Source: Brevundimonas fontaquae
Lineage (GTDB): Bacteria; Pseudomonadota; Alphaproteobacteria; Caulobacterales; Caulobacteraceae
Length of the DNA stretch: 64,000 nucleotides
Direction: 5' to 3'
Assembly (NCBI RefSeq): GCF_017086445.1
Contig: NZ_CP070968.1
Coordinates: forward strand, 930,001 to 994,000
The notes under the pieces: generated by a model
Databases searched by the model: none
Told to the model about the DNA's origin: nothing
Seen by the model: only the letters and a program-made list of their open reading frames with translations
Program-made: the position numbers and the translations under genes
Part shown: positions 51,645 through 61,261 of the stretch, piece by piece
Position numbering within the stretch: position 1 is the stretch's first letter
Layout of the letters: every line of letters begins with the position of its first letter

Positions 51645-54064
51645 AGTTCACCCTGTCCTGGCTGAAGGACCATCTCGAAACCGAGGCGGATGTCCATCAG
51701 ATCGCCGAGGCCATGACCATGGCCGGGCTGGAGGTCGAGGAGGTGCTCGACCCCGCCGCCAAACTGGCGCCCTTCACCGTGGCCAAGATCGTCTCGGCCG
51801 AGCGTCATCCCAACGCCGACCGGTTGCAGGTCTGCCAGGTCGAGACGGTCGACGGGATGAAGGAGATCGTCTGCGGCGCACCGAACGCGCGGGCGGGCCT
51901 GACAACCATCTACGCCCCCATCGGCGCCTATGTGCCGGGCCTGGGCGTGACCCTGGTCGAGAAGCCGGTGCGCGGCGTGGTGTCGAACGGCATGCTGTGC
52001 TCGGCTTCCGAGCTTGAGCTGTCGGACGAGAGCGACGGCATTCAGGAACTGCCGCCGGAGATCCCCGTCGGCACGCCGGTCGCCGGCCTGTTCGGCGCCG
52101 AGCCGGTCATCGATTTCGAGGTCACGCCGAACCGGCCTGACTGGCTGGGCGTCGCCGGCATCGCCCGCGATCTGGCCGCCGCCAGCGTCGGCAAGCTGAA
52201 GCATTTCGACATCGCCGTGGTGCGCGGGGCCTTCGCCTCGCCGATCAGCGTGCGGCTGGAGGCGCCCGAGATGTGCCCGGTCTTCGCCGGTCGCGTCATT
52301 CGCGGCGTCAAGAACGGCCCGTCGCCGGCCTGGCTGCAGAAGCGTCTGACGGCTATCGGCCTGCGCTCGATCAACCGTCTGGTCGATGTAACCAATCTGA
52401 TCGCCTATGACCGCGCCCGGCCGCTGCACGTCTATGACGTCGCCAAACTGTCGGGAACGGAGATCGTGGTGCGGGCGGGGCAGGTTTCGGCCGCGACCGG
52501 CGAGCACGAACATCTGATCGCCTTGGACGGCAAGACCTACGCCGCATCCGCGGCCGACTGCGTCATCGCCGACGCCGGGGGCGAGCGCCCCATCGGCCTG
52601 GGCGGCGTCATGGGCGGCGAGAGCACCGGCTGCGACGAGACCACCACCGACGTCTTCCTGGAAAGCGCCTGGTTCGACCCGCTTGTGATCGCCCAGACCG
52701 GCCGTGCGCTCGGCATCCATTCCGACGCCCAGTACCGGTTTGCGCGCGGCGTCGATCCGGTCTCGGTCACGCCGGGTCTGGAACTGGCCACGCGCCTGAT
52801 CCTTGACCTGTGCGGCGGCGAGCCGTCGGAAATCGTCTCCGTCGGCGAACCGCCGGCGAGCCCGGCGCCCTTCGCCTTCGACCCCGCCTATGTGAAGCGC
52901 CTCAGCGGCATGGATCTGGCCGACGACCGGATCGGGACCATCCTGGGCCAACTGGGTTTCCTGGTTCAGGCCGCGCCCGCCGGTCAGGCCGAGCCCTGGC
53001 TCGTCACCCCGCCCTCGTGGCGTCGCGACGTCGAAGGTCCGGCCGATCTGGTGGAAGAGGTCGCGCGGATCGAGGGCTTCGACAGCCTGCCCGACACGCC
53101 CCTGCCCGAGGTCGCCCGCCCCGCCGGCGGCGTGCTGAGCCCCCGCCAGGCCCGCGTCCGCACCGCGCGTCGCGCCCTCGCGGCCCTCGGTTACGCCGAG
53201 GCCGTCACCTGGTCCTTCACCAAACAATCGACCGCAGCCCTGTTCGGCGGCGGGGATGATCGGCTGGTGCTGGAGAACCCGATCGCGGCCGATCTGGACT
53301 GCATGCGGCCCTCGGCCCTGCCGAACCTGATCCAGGCGGCGGCGCGCAACGCCGCGCGCGGTTTCGCCGACGCCGCCCTGTTCGAGATCGGCCCCATCTA
53401 TCTGAGCGACGGTCCGACGGATCAGCGCACGGTCATCGCCGGCCTGGTCGCCCCGCACGCCGCCCGTCACTGGGCCGGCGCCGGAGAAGACGCTCTGTTC
53501 GCGCTGAAAGCCGACCTGAACACCCTGCTGGAAGAGATCGGCGCCCCGGTCGCCTCGCTGCAACTGGTCCAGGGCCAGAACCGCGACTGGTGGCATCCCG
53601 GCCGTTCGGCCCGGCTGCAACTCGGCCCCAAGAATGTGATGGTCGAGTTCGGCGAACTGCATCCGCGCGTGTTGAAGGCGCTGGACGCCGACGGCCCCAT
53701 GCTGGGCTTCGAAATCGTGCTGGACAACGTGCCGGAGCCACGCGGAAAATCGGGCAAGGCGCGGGGAACCGCCGATCTGTCGGCCCTCATGCCCCTGACG
53801 CGCGACTTCGCCTTCGTGGTCGAGGACGCCAAGCCGGTCGGCGATCTGGTCCGGGCCACGACGGGCGCCGACAAGGCCCTGATCGCCGACGTGCGCGTCT
53901 TCGACGTCTATCGCGGCAAGGGCGTGGACGAGGGTTTCAAGTCCGTCGCCCTGGAGGTCGTCATCCAGCCGCGCGAGGCCACCCTGACCGAAGCCGAGAT
54001 CGAGGCCTTGACCGTCAAGGTCGTCGGGGCGGTCGAAAAGCAGGGCGGCAAGCTGCGGGCTTGA
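51641..54064 (+). CDS. pheT: Phenylalanyl-tRNA synthetase beta subunit
   Basis: The beta subunit of PheRS, 807 residues. From the N-terminus it has [13 protein letters not shown], the tRNA-binding (EMAP-like) fold ([22 protein letters not shown]), the B3/B4 editing domain, the B5 domain around [25 protein letters not shown], a class II-like core ([12 protein letters not shown]), and the C-terminal anticodon-binding FDX-ACB domain ([22 protein letters not shown]). It overlaps the small inserted gene by four bases. Confidence 0.97.
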   Translation: MKFTLSWLKDHLETEADVHQIAEAMTMAGLEVEEVLDPAAKLAPFTVAKIVSAERHPNADRLQVCQVETVDGMKEIVCGAPNARAGLTTIYAPIGAYVPGLGVTLVEKPVRGVVSNGMLCSASELELSDESDGIQELPPEIPVGTPVAGLFGAEPVIDFEVTPNRPDWLGVAGIARDLAAASVGKLKHFDIAVVRGAFASPISVRLEAPEMCPVFAGRVIRGVKNGPSPAWLQKRLTAIGLRSINRLVDVTNLIAYDRARPLHVYDVAKLSGTEIVVRAGQVSAATGEHEHLIALDGKTYAASAADCVIADAGGERPIGLGGVMGGESTGCDETTTDVFLESAWFDPLVIAQTGRALGIHSDAQYRFARGVDPVSVTPGLELATRLILDLCGGEPSEIVSVGEPPASPAPFAFDPAYVKRLSGMDLADDRIGTILGQLGFLVQAAPAGQAEPWLVTPPSWRRDVEGPADLVEEVARIEGFDSLPDTPLPEVARPAGGVLSPRQARVRTARRALAALGYAEAVTWSFTKQSTAALFGGGDDRLVLENPIAADLDCMRPSALPNLIQAAARNAARGFADAALFEIGPIYLSDGPTDQRTVIAGLVAPHAARHWAGAGEDALFALKADLNTLLEEIGAPVASLQLVQGQNRDWWHPGRSARLQLGPKNVMVEFGELHPRVLKALDADGPMLGFEIVLDNVPEPRGKSGKARGTADLSALMPLTRDFAFVVEDAKPVGDLVRATTGADKALIADVRVFDVYRGKGVDEGFKSVALEVVIQPREATLTEAEIEALTVKVVGAVEKQGGKLRA

Positions 54065-54108
54065 GGGGGCGCAGCGCCGTCTTTCGGGCGGCGCGGGGGA
54101 CATAGGCG

Positions 54109-55449
54109 ATGACGACGGAACCTCAGGCTGCCCAACCGGATCGCGGCCATCTGCTGCGCGTCCTGGGCGTGACGTTCGGCGTCGCCGTCGTGGTCGGCGG
54201 CGTCGTCGGTCAGGGCATATTGCGCACGCCGGGCGTGGTCGCCGAGGGGGTTCAGAACCCCACGATCATCATCGCCCTGTGGTGCGTCGCCGGTCTGGTC
54301 GCCTGGATCGACGCCATGTCGACGGTCGAACTGGCCGCCTCGATCCGCAAGACGGGCGGCCCCTATATCTTCGCCCGGCGCGCCTTCGGGTCGTTGACCG
54401 GCCTCGCCGTCGGCGTCTGCGACTGGCTGGGCAATATGGGCGGCATCGCCTTCATCGCCGTGGTCTTTGGCGAATATCTGCACCGGTTGGGCGTCGCGAC
54501 CAGCGTGCCCGTCGGCGTCCTCGCCCTGTTGATCGTGGTCGTGGTGGGCAGCGTGCAATGGCTGGGCACCAGGGTCGGCGGTCGGTCGCAGGAGGTCGGC
54601 AGCGCGGTAAAGGCGGCCTTGTTCACCGTGCTGATCATCGGCCTTTTCCTGGCGCCGCGCGGCGCGCCCGTGGCGACCGAGATCGCGCCGGCGACGGCGG
54701 CGGCCCTGACCTTCGGCGGCATCGTCATGGCCCTGCGGGCGATCTCGGGCACCTATTACGGTTGGAACAGCGCCTCCTACTTCTGCGAAGAGGTGGTGGA
54801 TCCGGGCCGGACGATCGCGCGGGCCACCTTCTCGGGCATCGCCGTGGTGACGGTGATCTATGTGCTGGCCAACCTGGCCTATCTGAACGTCCTGACGCCG
54901 GCCGAGATGGCGGGCTCGAACCTCGTCGCCGCGGATGCGGCCGGTCGGGTGTTCGGCGATGTCGCCGGCCCCATCGTCACGGCCATTTCGCTGGTGTCGC
55001 TGGTGACGATCATCAATGCGATGGTCATGGTGTTCCCGCGCGTCCTGTTCGCCATGGCGCGCGAGTATCAGATCTCGGCCCTGACCCGGGTCGCCGCCAA
55101 CGGCACGCCGCGTCTGGCCCTGATCGCGACCGTGCTGGCCGGCGGGCTACTGGCCACCATCGGGGTCTATGAGACCTTGCTGACCTTTTCGACGTCGCTG
55201 CTGGCGCTGATGAGCGTGCTGGTCAACGCGGCCGTCATTGTCCTGAGGGTGCGCGAGCCAAATCTGGAACGGCCGTGGAAAATGCCGCTCTATCCCCTGC
55301 CGGCGATCATCGCCTTGGCGATCAATACGACCCTGTTCGTGATCTTCGTGGTCGAGGATCCTTTGACGGCTGGAAAGGCCTTCGGAATGCTGGCGGTCCT
55401 GATAGGCCTCGCCTGGCTGCTGGTCCGGCGAAAGCGCGCTCCGGCCTGA
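54109..55449 (+). CDS. APC-superfamily amino acid permease
   Basis: A 446-residue, 12-helix amino-acid/polyamine/organocation transporter. The first helix has the unwound substrate motif GGVVGQGILRTPGVVAEG, and helix 3 has TGGPYIFARRAFGS, typical of the family. YYGWNSASYFCEEVVDPGRTIARATFSG is the conserved cytoplasmic segment. The substrate is not obvious. It lies 45 bases downstream of pheT in the same direction and may be cotranscribed. Confidence 0.87.
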   Translation: MTTEPQAAQPDRGHLLRVLGVTFGVAVVVGGVVGQGILRTPGVVAEGVQNPTIIIALWCVAGLVAWIDAMSTVELAASIRKTGGPYIFARRAFGSLTGLAVGVCDWLGNMGGIAFIAVVFGEYLHRLGVATSVPVGVLALLIVVVVGSVQWLGTRVGGRSQEVGSAVKAALFTVLIIGLFLAPRGAPVATEIAPATAAALTFGGIVMALRAISGTYYGWNSASYFCEEVVDPGRTIARATFSGIAVVTVIYVLANLAYLNVLTPAEMAGSNLVAADAAGRVFGDVAGPIVTAISLVSLVTIINAMVMVFPRVLFAMAREYQISALTRVAANGTPRLALIATVLAGGLLATIGVYETLLTFSTSLLALMSVLVNAAVIVLRVREPNLERPWKMPLYPLPAIIALAINTTLFVIFVVEDPLTAGKAFGMLAVLIGLAWLLVRRKRAPA

Positions 55450-55462
55450 TCGGCGCACCCTG

Positions 55463-55479
55463 GTAAGACCCCGTTAACC
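55463..55479 (+). promoter_or_regulatory. CtrA-like binding site before eipA
   Basis: GTAA at 55463 and TTAACC at 55474, spaced by seven bases, match the CtrA consensus TTAA-N7-TTAA(C) with one mismatch. It lies 96 bases before the eipA start. Confidence 0.45.
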
Positions 55480-55574
55480 TTGAAGCCGCAAGGCTGCCGC
55501 AAAGGTCGGGGACGGTGAGGCCAAGACCGGCGCGCCAGCCGGCCGTCCTCTCGTCGCCTTTCGGAGCGCCCTCC

Positions 55575-56186
55575 ATGCATCGTCGCCAACTGATCCTTTC
55601 GGGCCTCGCCACCGCCGCCGGCGCCTCGTCTCTGGGCGCCTGCGCCTCGGCGCCGCCGCGTGATCCCGCCTATCCGATCCGCTCGGACCAGACGGCCCAG
55701 GCCTACAGCTTCGACGAACTGGTTTCGGCCGGCTCGCGCGAGCTGGGCATCGCGGCCGAGGTCGTGGGCGGCGCGATCGAGCGCGTCTTCGCCGACCAGG
55801 GCGACCGCCCGACCGCATATATCGCGGGCGAGGAAGGCTCAGGCGCCGTCGTTGTCGGCGCCCGCTACGGCCGCGGCGCCCTGCACATGAAGGATCTGTC
55901 GGCCTCCCAGGAAGTGTTCTGGCAGGGCGCGTCTGTGGGTTGGGACTGGGGTGGCAACGCCAGCCGCGTCTTCACCCTGGTCTATGGCCTGTACCATCCC
56001 GACATGATCTATCGCCGCTATCCCGGCATTGAGGGCTCGGCCTATCTGGTCGCGGGCCTGGGCGTGAACTATCAGCGCGCAGACGGCATCGTCCTGGCCC
56101 CCATCCGCACCGGCGTCGGCCTGCGCCTGGGCGCCAACGTTGGCACCATGAGCTACAGCCGCCAGCGCAATCTGCTGCCGTTCTAG
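55575..56186 (+). CDS. eipA: Envelope integrity protein EipA (DUF1134)
   Basis: A 203-residue exported protein of the DUF1134 family, known in Brucella as EipA, a periplasmic beta-barrel protein needed for envelope integrity. The N-terminus carries a possible Tat or lipoprotein signal (MHRRQLILSGLATAAGASSLGACAS). The core YIAGEEGSGAVVVGARYGRGALHM, VFWQGASVGWDWGGNASRVFTLVYGL and GIVLAPIRTGVGLRLGANVG is characteristic. A CtrA-like site lies upstream, matching reported CtrA control in Brucella. The ATG at 55575 starts the signal peptide. Confidence 0.9.
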   Translation: MHRRQLILSGLATAAGASSLGACASAPPRDPAYPIRSDQTAQAYSFDELVSAGSRELGIAAEVVGGAIERVFADQGDRPTAYIAGEEGSGAVVVGARYGRGALHMKDLSASQEVFWQGASVGWDWGGNASRVFTLVYGLYHPDMIYRRYPGIEGSAYLVAGLGVNYQRADGIVLAPIRTGVGLRLGANVGTMSYSRQRNLLPF

Positions 56187-56199
56187 GCCCCTCACCGTT

Positions 56200-56306
56200 C
56201 GTCATCCTCGGGCTTGACCCGAGGACCGGATGATCCGCCGCTTTTGCGAACGGGCGACGCACAGTGCGAAGAACTCCCGGTCCTCGGGTCAAGCCCGAGG
56301 ATGACG
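56200..56306. repeat. REP-type palindrome pair
   Basis: Two 30-base arms (56200-56229 and 56277-56306) are perfect reverse complements with a 47-base spacer. Each arm is itself a palindrome, CCTCGGG-CTTGA-CCCGAGG. It fills the gap between the convergent eipA and epimerase genes and is a typical bacterial interspersed element that can act as a terminator. Confidence 0.88.
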
Positions 56307-56314
56307 GGGTGTAA

Positions 56315-57208
56315 TCAGCTCACCAATCGCAGCGGCGGCGGCGCGTCCATCAGCGTCGTCAGCCCTTCGCGCCAGCTGGGATAGGCGGGCCGCCAGCCGA
56401 GTTCGGCCTTGGCCAGGGCGTTCGAGACGCGCTTGGAATCCAGATAGAAGCGGCGCATCGCCTCGCTGACGCTGTCGTCGGTCCAGTCCACCTGGGGCGG
56501 GCGGGGCAGGCCCATCCGATCCGCGGCCCATTCCATCACCACATCGGCGGGCGACGGTTCGTCGTCGGTCAGATTGTAGGCGGCGCCCGGTCGCGGCTGC
56601 GCCATCGACGCGAACAGGCCCGAGACGATGTCGTCCACATGGATGCGGTTGAAGACCTGGCCGGGCTTTCTGACCAGCTTCGCCGTGCCTTCTTTCAGCC
56701 GCTCGACCACGCTACGCCCCGGCCCGTAGAAACCGGGCAGGCGGAAGATCTGGACCGTCAGCCCCATCCCTTGCGCCCCATCCATCCAATCGCGCTCGGC
56801 CCGAACGCGGCGTGCGCCCTCCAGATTGGCGGCGTTCAGCGGCCCGTCCTCGAACACCCATCCGCCGGCCCGGTCGCCATAGACGGAGGTGGACGAGACA
56901 TAGCCAATCCAGTCGGGCCAGGCATCGCCCGCCAGAGGCCCCAGGGCCCGCAGACCGGGACACCCTTGGGCGTCCGGCGCGGCGGTGATCAGCACGGCCG
57001 TCGCCGCCTCCAGCGCCGTCTTTAAGGCCGCCGCATCGCTGGGATCGATGGCCATGATCCCGTCGGCCGCCAGGGCGCGGCGCCGCTCGGGGTCGCGCGA
57101 GGTGGCGGTCGCCCGCCCGCCGCGCCGTATGGCCTCCAGCGCCGCCGCCCGCCCCAGATAGCCGCCGCCGAAGACCAGCAGATCGAGGGGAGGGGAGGCG
57201 ATAGGCAT
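56315..57208 (-). CDS. NAD-dependent epimerase/dehydratase, YeeZ-like
   Basis: A 297-residue extended SDR. It has the cofactor loop LLVFGGGYLGRAAALEA, IGYVSSTSVYGDRAGGWVFED, and GYG-type FRLPGFYGPGRSVVERL. The usual catalytic YxxxK is poorly preserved, as in the YeeZ subgroup, where the reaction is unknown. Then comes FNRIHVDDIVSGLFAS. It begins eight bases after the sqdB stop, so the two are likely cotranscribed. Confidence 0.82.
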   Translation of the reverse strand: MPIASPPLDLLVFGGGYLGRAAALEAIRRGGRATATSRDPERRRALAADGIMAIDPSDAAALKTALEAATAVLITAAPDAQGCPGLRALGPLAGDAWPDWIGYVSSTSVYGDRAGGWVFEDGPLNAANLEGARRVRAERDWMDGAQGMGLTVQIFRLPGFYGPGRSVVERLKEGTAKLVRKPGQVFNRIHVDDIVSGLFASMAQPRPGAAYNLTDDEPSPADVVMEWAADRMGLPRPPQVDWTDDSVSEAMRRFYLDSKRVSNALAKAELGWRPAYPSWREGLTTLMDAPPPLRLVS

Positions 57209-57216
57209 TACGAAAC

Positions 57217-58449
57217 TCAGGCCGTCAGAACTTGGGAAGGTGGAGCGTCGGCTGCCGGCCGCGCCTCATTTTCCAGCGCCTCCGCCCGGCGTTGGTTCCA
57301 GGCGGAGACGCACGGCACCCGACCCAGATCGGCCCGGTCGGCATAGCGGCGGGCGATATCCGTGACCTCGTCCATTAGACCCTGCGCCAGGGTGATCGGC
57401 TTCAACCCTAGATCCCGGAACTGGTCGTTGGCGACGACCAGATCGTTCTCGTCGGCTTCCTGACGCGGATTGGCGACATTGTGGATTTCGGCGCCGGTCT
57501 TGTCGGCGATCATGGCCGCCAGATCGCGCACGCGGCGGCTCTCGGTCATCTGGTTCAGGATCTTGACCCGGTCGCCGCGTTTGGGCGGGTTCTTCAGCGC
57601 CAGTTCGACGCAGCGCACCGTGTCCTGAATATGGATGAAGGCCCGCGTCTGGCCGCCCGATCCATGCACCGTCAGCGGATAGCCGACCGCCGCCTGCATC
57701 AAAAAGCGGTTCAGCACCGTGCCGTAATCGCCGTCATAATCGAAGCGGTTGATCAGCCGTTCGTCCTGTTTGGTCTGTTCGGTCTGGGTGCCCCAGACGA
57801 TGCCCTGGTGCAGGTCGGTGATGCGCAGATTGTCGTTACGGGCGTAGAACTGGAACAGCAGGGCGTCCTGCGTCTTGGTCATGTGATAGATGCTGCCCGG
57901 ATTGGGCGGGAACAGGATTTCCTGCTCGGCGGGGCCGTTGTCGGTCTCCACCGTCACCTTCAGATAGCCCTCGGGAATGCGCAGGCCCGCGGTGCCGTAG
58001 CCATAGACCCCCATCGTCCCCAGGTGCGCCAGGTGGACGTCCAGGCCGCTTTCGACGATGGCGGCCAGCAGGTGGTTGGTGGCGTTGATGTTGTTGTCGA
58101 CGGTGTACAGCTTGTGCCGCGCCGACTTCATCGAATAAGGGGCGGCCCGCTGCTCGGCGAAATGCACCACGCTGTCGGGGGCCAGGTCGCGGATCAGGGC
58201 GACCAGACGGTCCAATTCCTTGCCCACCGTCATGTTGACGAAGCCGATGTCGCCGCCGGACACGTCTTTCCACGCCTTGATCCGCTCGCCCATCGTGCGG
58301 ATCGGCGTCAGGGACTGGACCTCCAACTCGTTGTCGATGTTCCGGCGGCTCAGGTTGTCGACGATGGTCACGTCCCACCCTTCGGCCGACAGATGCAGGG
58401 CCGTGGGCCAGCCGCAAAAACCGTCGCCGCCCAGAACCAGCACGCGCAT
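57217..58449 (-). CDS. sqdB: UDP-sulfoquinovose synthase
   Basis: SqdB joins sulfite to UDP-glucose to give UDP-sulfoquinovose, the head-group donor of the sulfolipid SQDG. The 410-residue SDR has the cofactor loop VLGGDGFCGWPTALHLS, FAEQRAAPYSMKSARHKLYTVDNN, the catalytic pair in GSIYHMTKTQDALLF, and RITDLHQGIVWGTQT. Brevundimonas membranes are known to contain sulfoquinovosyl lipid. The glycosyltransferase that completes SQDG is not visible here. It leads a two-gene unit with the YeeZ-like gene. The ATG at 58449 removes an unlikely Arg-rich extension. Confidence 0.93.
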   Translation of the reverse strand: MRVLVLGGDGFCGWPTALHLSAEGWDVTIVDNLSRRNIDNELEVQSLTPIRTMGERIKAWKDVSGGDIGFVNMTVGKELDRLVALIRDLAPDSVVHFAEQRAAPYSMKSARHKLYTVDNNINATNHLLAAIVESGLDVHLAHLGTMGVYGYGTAGLRIPEGYLKVTVETDNGPAEQEILFPPNPGSIYHMTKTQDALLFQFYARNDNLRITDLHQGIVWGTQTEQTKQDERLINRFDYDGDYGTVLNRFLMQAAVGYPLTVHGSGGQTRAFIHIQDTVRCVELALKNPPKRGDRVKILNQMTESRRVRDLAAMIADKTGAEIHNVANPRQEADENDLVVANDQFRDLGLKPITLAQGLMDEVTDIARRYADRADLGRVPCVSAWNQRRAEALENEARPAADAPPSQVLTA

Positions 58450-58802
58450 GGGATAGCCTCGTCGTCGTCTCAAAGGTCATGCCTAGCCCAGCCGTCGCGC
58501 TTGGCAAAGCGGCGCTGTGCACGGTTCGGTGCGACGCATTGACGAATATCGCTTGGAAAGGCCGCGCACTCGGGTTAAGTCTCTGCCGTCTCCCACTCAA
58601 TCGCAGCTTTACGGGCGCATACCCGGCTGTTCGCGGCTTGAGCCGGCCATGACGGTCGGTCCCGAAAGGACCGGCGCACCATGCGGGCGACAAGGCATTC
58701 CGACAGTTCGACAATCGGGGATCGGCCCCGAGCGAGACGGAACCACGAAACGGACGGAACCGGCCTTCAGGCTTTGGTCCGCCCCTGCACACGGTAGCGC
58801 GA
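58450..58802. other. 353-base divergent intergenic region
   Basis: This gap between sqdB and the DUF4167 gene must hold both promoters. I see only small hairpins, for example CGGTCC-CGAAA-GGACCG near 58656-58672 and a GGGGATCGGCCCC palindrome near 58720. No gene, Pho box or CtrA site is convincing. Confidence 0.5.
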
Positions 58803-59822
58803 ATGAGAGATTTCAAGGGCATGAAGCGTCAGCGCGGACGCAATCGGAACAAGGCGGGCGCCAATAACGCCAACAACGCCAATCCGAATCGTTCGTGGGA
58901 TTCGCAAGGCCCCGAGAACATCAAGGTCCGGGGCAACGCCCAGACGGTGTATGAGCGCTATCAGCAGCTGGCCCGCGATGCGGCCTCCAGCGGCGACCGG
59001 GTGCTGGCCGAAAACTATCAGCAGCACGCCGAACACTATTACCGCGTCCTGCGCGCGCTCCAGCCGCAGCGGTCCTTCTCGGACATCGCCGCGCGCGAAC
59101 AGTCCAATCAGGGCTTCGACATCGACTTCGAGGACGAATCCGGAGCCCAGGCCGCCGCCTTCGTCGCCGCTCAGCAGGCCGCCGACCGTCAGGCCGCGGA
59201 GGCTGCAGAGCGCGCCGAGCAGAACCAGAACCGCGATCAGAACCGCGACCGCGACTACAATCGCGACCGGGACCGGGACCGGGACCGTGACAACCGCGAC
59301 CGCGATCGCGATCAGAACCGTGATCGTGACCGTGACCAGAACCGCGACGGCCAGCAGCCGCGCGAACCCCGCGAGCCGCGCGAGGGCGACGAGGTCCGCG
59401 CCGAAGGCGAGGGCGGCGGTCGTCGCGAAAGCCGTCGCGAACGCTGGGAGCGTCGCCGCGAGGAACGCAATCGCCGCTTCGACAATCAGGACGGCGCCCA
59501 AGACGGCGCTGAGGGGGCCGCCCCTGCCTACGCCGAGGCCGACCGCGCCGAAGCCGTAAACGAAACGCCCGCCGCTGAAGCCCCTGTCCCTGAAACGCCG
59601 AGCGTCGAGGCGTCGGCCGCAGACGAACGTCCCGCACGCCGTCCGCGCCGCACCGCCGCCGCTGTTGCGGCTGACGAGGGCGACGCCCCGACCGCCCTGC
59701 CGGGCTTTCTGACCCGCGCGCCGGTGTCGTCGGCCGCGGCCGAGCAAGCCGAAGGCGAGGCGGCCCCGCGTCGCCGTGCACCGCGTCGCAAGCCCGAAGC
59801 CGCCACGGCCAGCGAAGACTGA
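58803..59822 (+). CDS. DUF4167 protein with Asn-Arg-Asp repeats
   Basis: A 339-residue cytoplasmic protein. The N-terminal 90 residues are the DUF4167 domain (GRNRNKAGANNANNANPNRSWDSQGPENIKVRGNAQTVYERYQQLARDAASSGDRVLAENYQQHAEHYYRVL), conserved in alphaproteobacteria and of unknown function. Residues about 140-185 are an almost pure NRD/RD repeat (Asn, Arg, Asp, Gln). The C-terminus is Glu/Arg- and then Ala-rich. The disorder and charge suggest an RNA- or ribosome-associated protein, but that is inference. The gene is convincing by its domain and frame. Confidence 0.88.
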   Translation: MRDFKGMKRQRGRNRNKAGANNANNANPNRSWDSQGPENIKVRGNAQTVYERYQQLARDAASSGDRVLAENYQQHAEHYYRVLRALQPQRSFSDIAAREQSNQGFDIDFEDESGAQAAAFVAAQQAADRQAAEAAERAEQNQNRDQNRDRDYNRDRDRDRDRDNRDRDRDQNRDRDRDQNRDGQQPREPREPREGDEVRAEGEGGGRRESRRERWERRREERNRRFDNQDGAQDGAEGAAPAYAEADRAEAVNETPAAEAPVPETPSVEASAADERPARRPRRTAAAVAADEGDAPTALPGFLTRAPVSSAAAEQAEGEAAPRRRAPRRKPEAATASED

Positions 59823-59893
59823 CAACAACCCAAGCGGGCGTGTTTACCTGAACGCAACTCCTGCGCGTCATCCTGGTGCGTCGGAGGGGCGTC

Positions 59894-61216
59894 ATGGATT
59901 TCGTCTTGCTGGTCCTGTCCCTGGCGCTTGCCGGGACCTGTTCGGGCGTGTGGCTGTGGCTGCGCGCGGATGAGGCGGCGACACGGCTGAAGCGTGAGAA
60001 CGCCAGGCTCGAGACCCGCCTGGGCCGACAGACGCAAGGGCTGCGCCGGGCCCTGTCGACCGCCGAAGCCGAGGTCGAACGTCTGACCGCCGCCCTGCGC
60101 ACGCGAGGCGAGGTGATGCAGGCCCTGGGCCGCGAACTGCGCACCCCCCTGACCACCGTCCTGGGCTTCACCCAGCTTCTCCGCCTAAACGATCAGATCG
60201 ATCCCCTGTCGACACGACAGGATCAGGCCGTCGCTCAGATCGAGGCGGCGGGCGGGGTTCTGCTGGCGCTGATCGAAGAGACGGACGCCTTCATGACGTG
60301 CGAAGACGGCGGCGGCGCTCAGGCGACCCACCGCGTCGATCTGCGTCTGGCGCTGCGTCAGGTCTGCGACGGGCTGCAATCCCAGGCGCGAGACGCCGGC
60401 GTCGCTCTGGCCTGCCCGCCGGCCGCCCACGGCCTGTGCGTCGTGGGCAATCCCGGCCAGGTCCGCCGGATCCTGCGTCGACTGGTCGAGAACGCCCTTC
60501 GTCATTCGTCGCCCGGCGGGACCGTGCGAATGGAGCTGTCGCGTGTCGACGACGACATCCGCCTCGCCATCCACGACGCGAAATCAGGGCCGCAGGGCCA
60601 AGGGGCGGAGCGGCTGTTTCGCCCTCTGGACGGCCGTGACGCGCGCGGCGGCACGGGTCTGGGCGTCGCCTCGGCCCAGCGCCTGGCCGAACGGATGGGC
60701 GGGACGTTGGCGATGCAGAATGATCCATCAGGCGGCGCCGTCTTCTCGCTCAAGGTGCCTGCCGCGCCGTCCCCCGGCGTGACGCCGGTCGTCGCGCTCT
60801 CGAAACCGGCTGTCGCACTCTATATCGAGGACAACGCCGCCAACATCGCGTTGATGCGTCAGGTCGCGCGCGGTCTCGGCCTGACCCTGCATGCCGCGAC
60901 CACCGGCGCCGAGGGGCTGGATCTGGCGCGCGCGCTCGGCCCCGACTTCATCCTGCTCGACATCGGTTTGCCTGACATGGACGGCTATGAGGTCAAGGCG
61001 CGACTGGACGTCGATCCCCTGACGCGGCACGTCCCCGTGCTGGCGTTGACGGCCGCCGCCTCGCCTCGGGACAGCGCGCGTGGGCGCGCTGCGGGCTTCG
61101 ACGCCTGGCTGGCCAAGCCGCTGGATCTCGCTGCATTGGGCGCGGCGCTGAACGATGTGCTGGACGACGGTTCGGCCTGTCCCGGCCTTGACGACGAGGG
61201 GCGCCAGAGGGCCTAA
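59894..61216 (+). CDS. Histidine kinase-like receiver protein lacking the phospho-His
   Basis: A 440-residue protein with one N-terminal membrane helix (FVLLVLSLALAGTCSGVWLWL), a coiled coil, a HisKA-like helix, a HATPase-like domain and a receiver. The H-box reads LGRELRTPLTTVLGF, so the phospho-accepting His is Arg. The N-box LRRLVENALRHSS is kept, the first G-box is degenerate (HDAKSGPQG), and the second is GGTGLGVASAQ. The receiver is intact (LYIEDNAANIAL, FILLDIGLPDMDG, AWLAKPLD). It probably cannot autophosphorylate at the usual site. The ATG at 59894 has a GGAGG site seven bases upstream. Confidence 0.88.
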   Translation: MDFVLLVLSLALAGTCSGVWLWLRADEAATRLKRENARLETRLGRQTQGLRRALSTAEAEVERLTAALRTRGEVMQALGRELRTPLTTVLGFTQLLRLNDQIDPLSTRQDQAVAQIEAAGGVLLALIEETDAFMTCEDGGGAQATHRVDLRLALRQVCDGLQSQARDAGVALACPPAAHGLCVVGNPGQVRRILRRLVENALRHSSPGGTVRMELSRVDDDIRLAIHDAKSGPQGQGAERLFRPLDGRDARGGTGLGVASAQRLAERMGGTLAMQNDPSGGAVFSLKVPAAPSPGVTPVVALSKPAVALYIEDNAANIALMRQVARGLGLTLHAATTGAEGLDLARALGPDFILLDIGLPDMDGYEVKARLDVDPLTRHVPVLALTAAASPRDSARGRAAGFDAWLAKPLDLAALGAALNDVLDDGSACPGLDDEGRQRA

Positions 61217-61261
61217 GAGGCTTGAGTTCGCCCGTAAGGTCGCCCCCCAAGGGAAGCGTTG

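Noticed and set aside
59220..59370. Short direct repeats resembling a CRISPR array
   Set aside because: The repeats are six to nine bases, have no spacers, stay in frame, and encode the NRD stretch of the DUF4167 protein.
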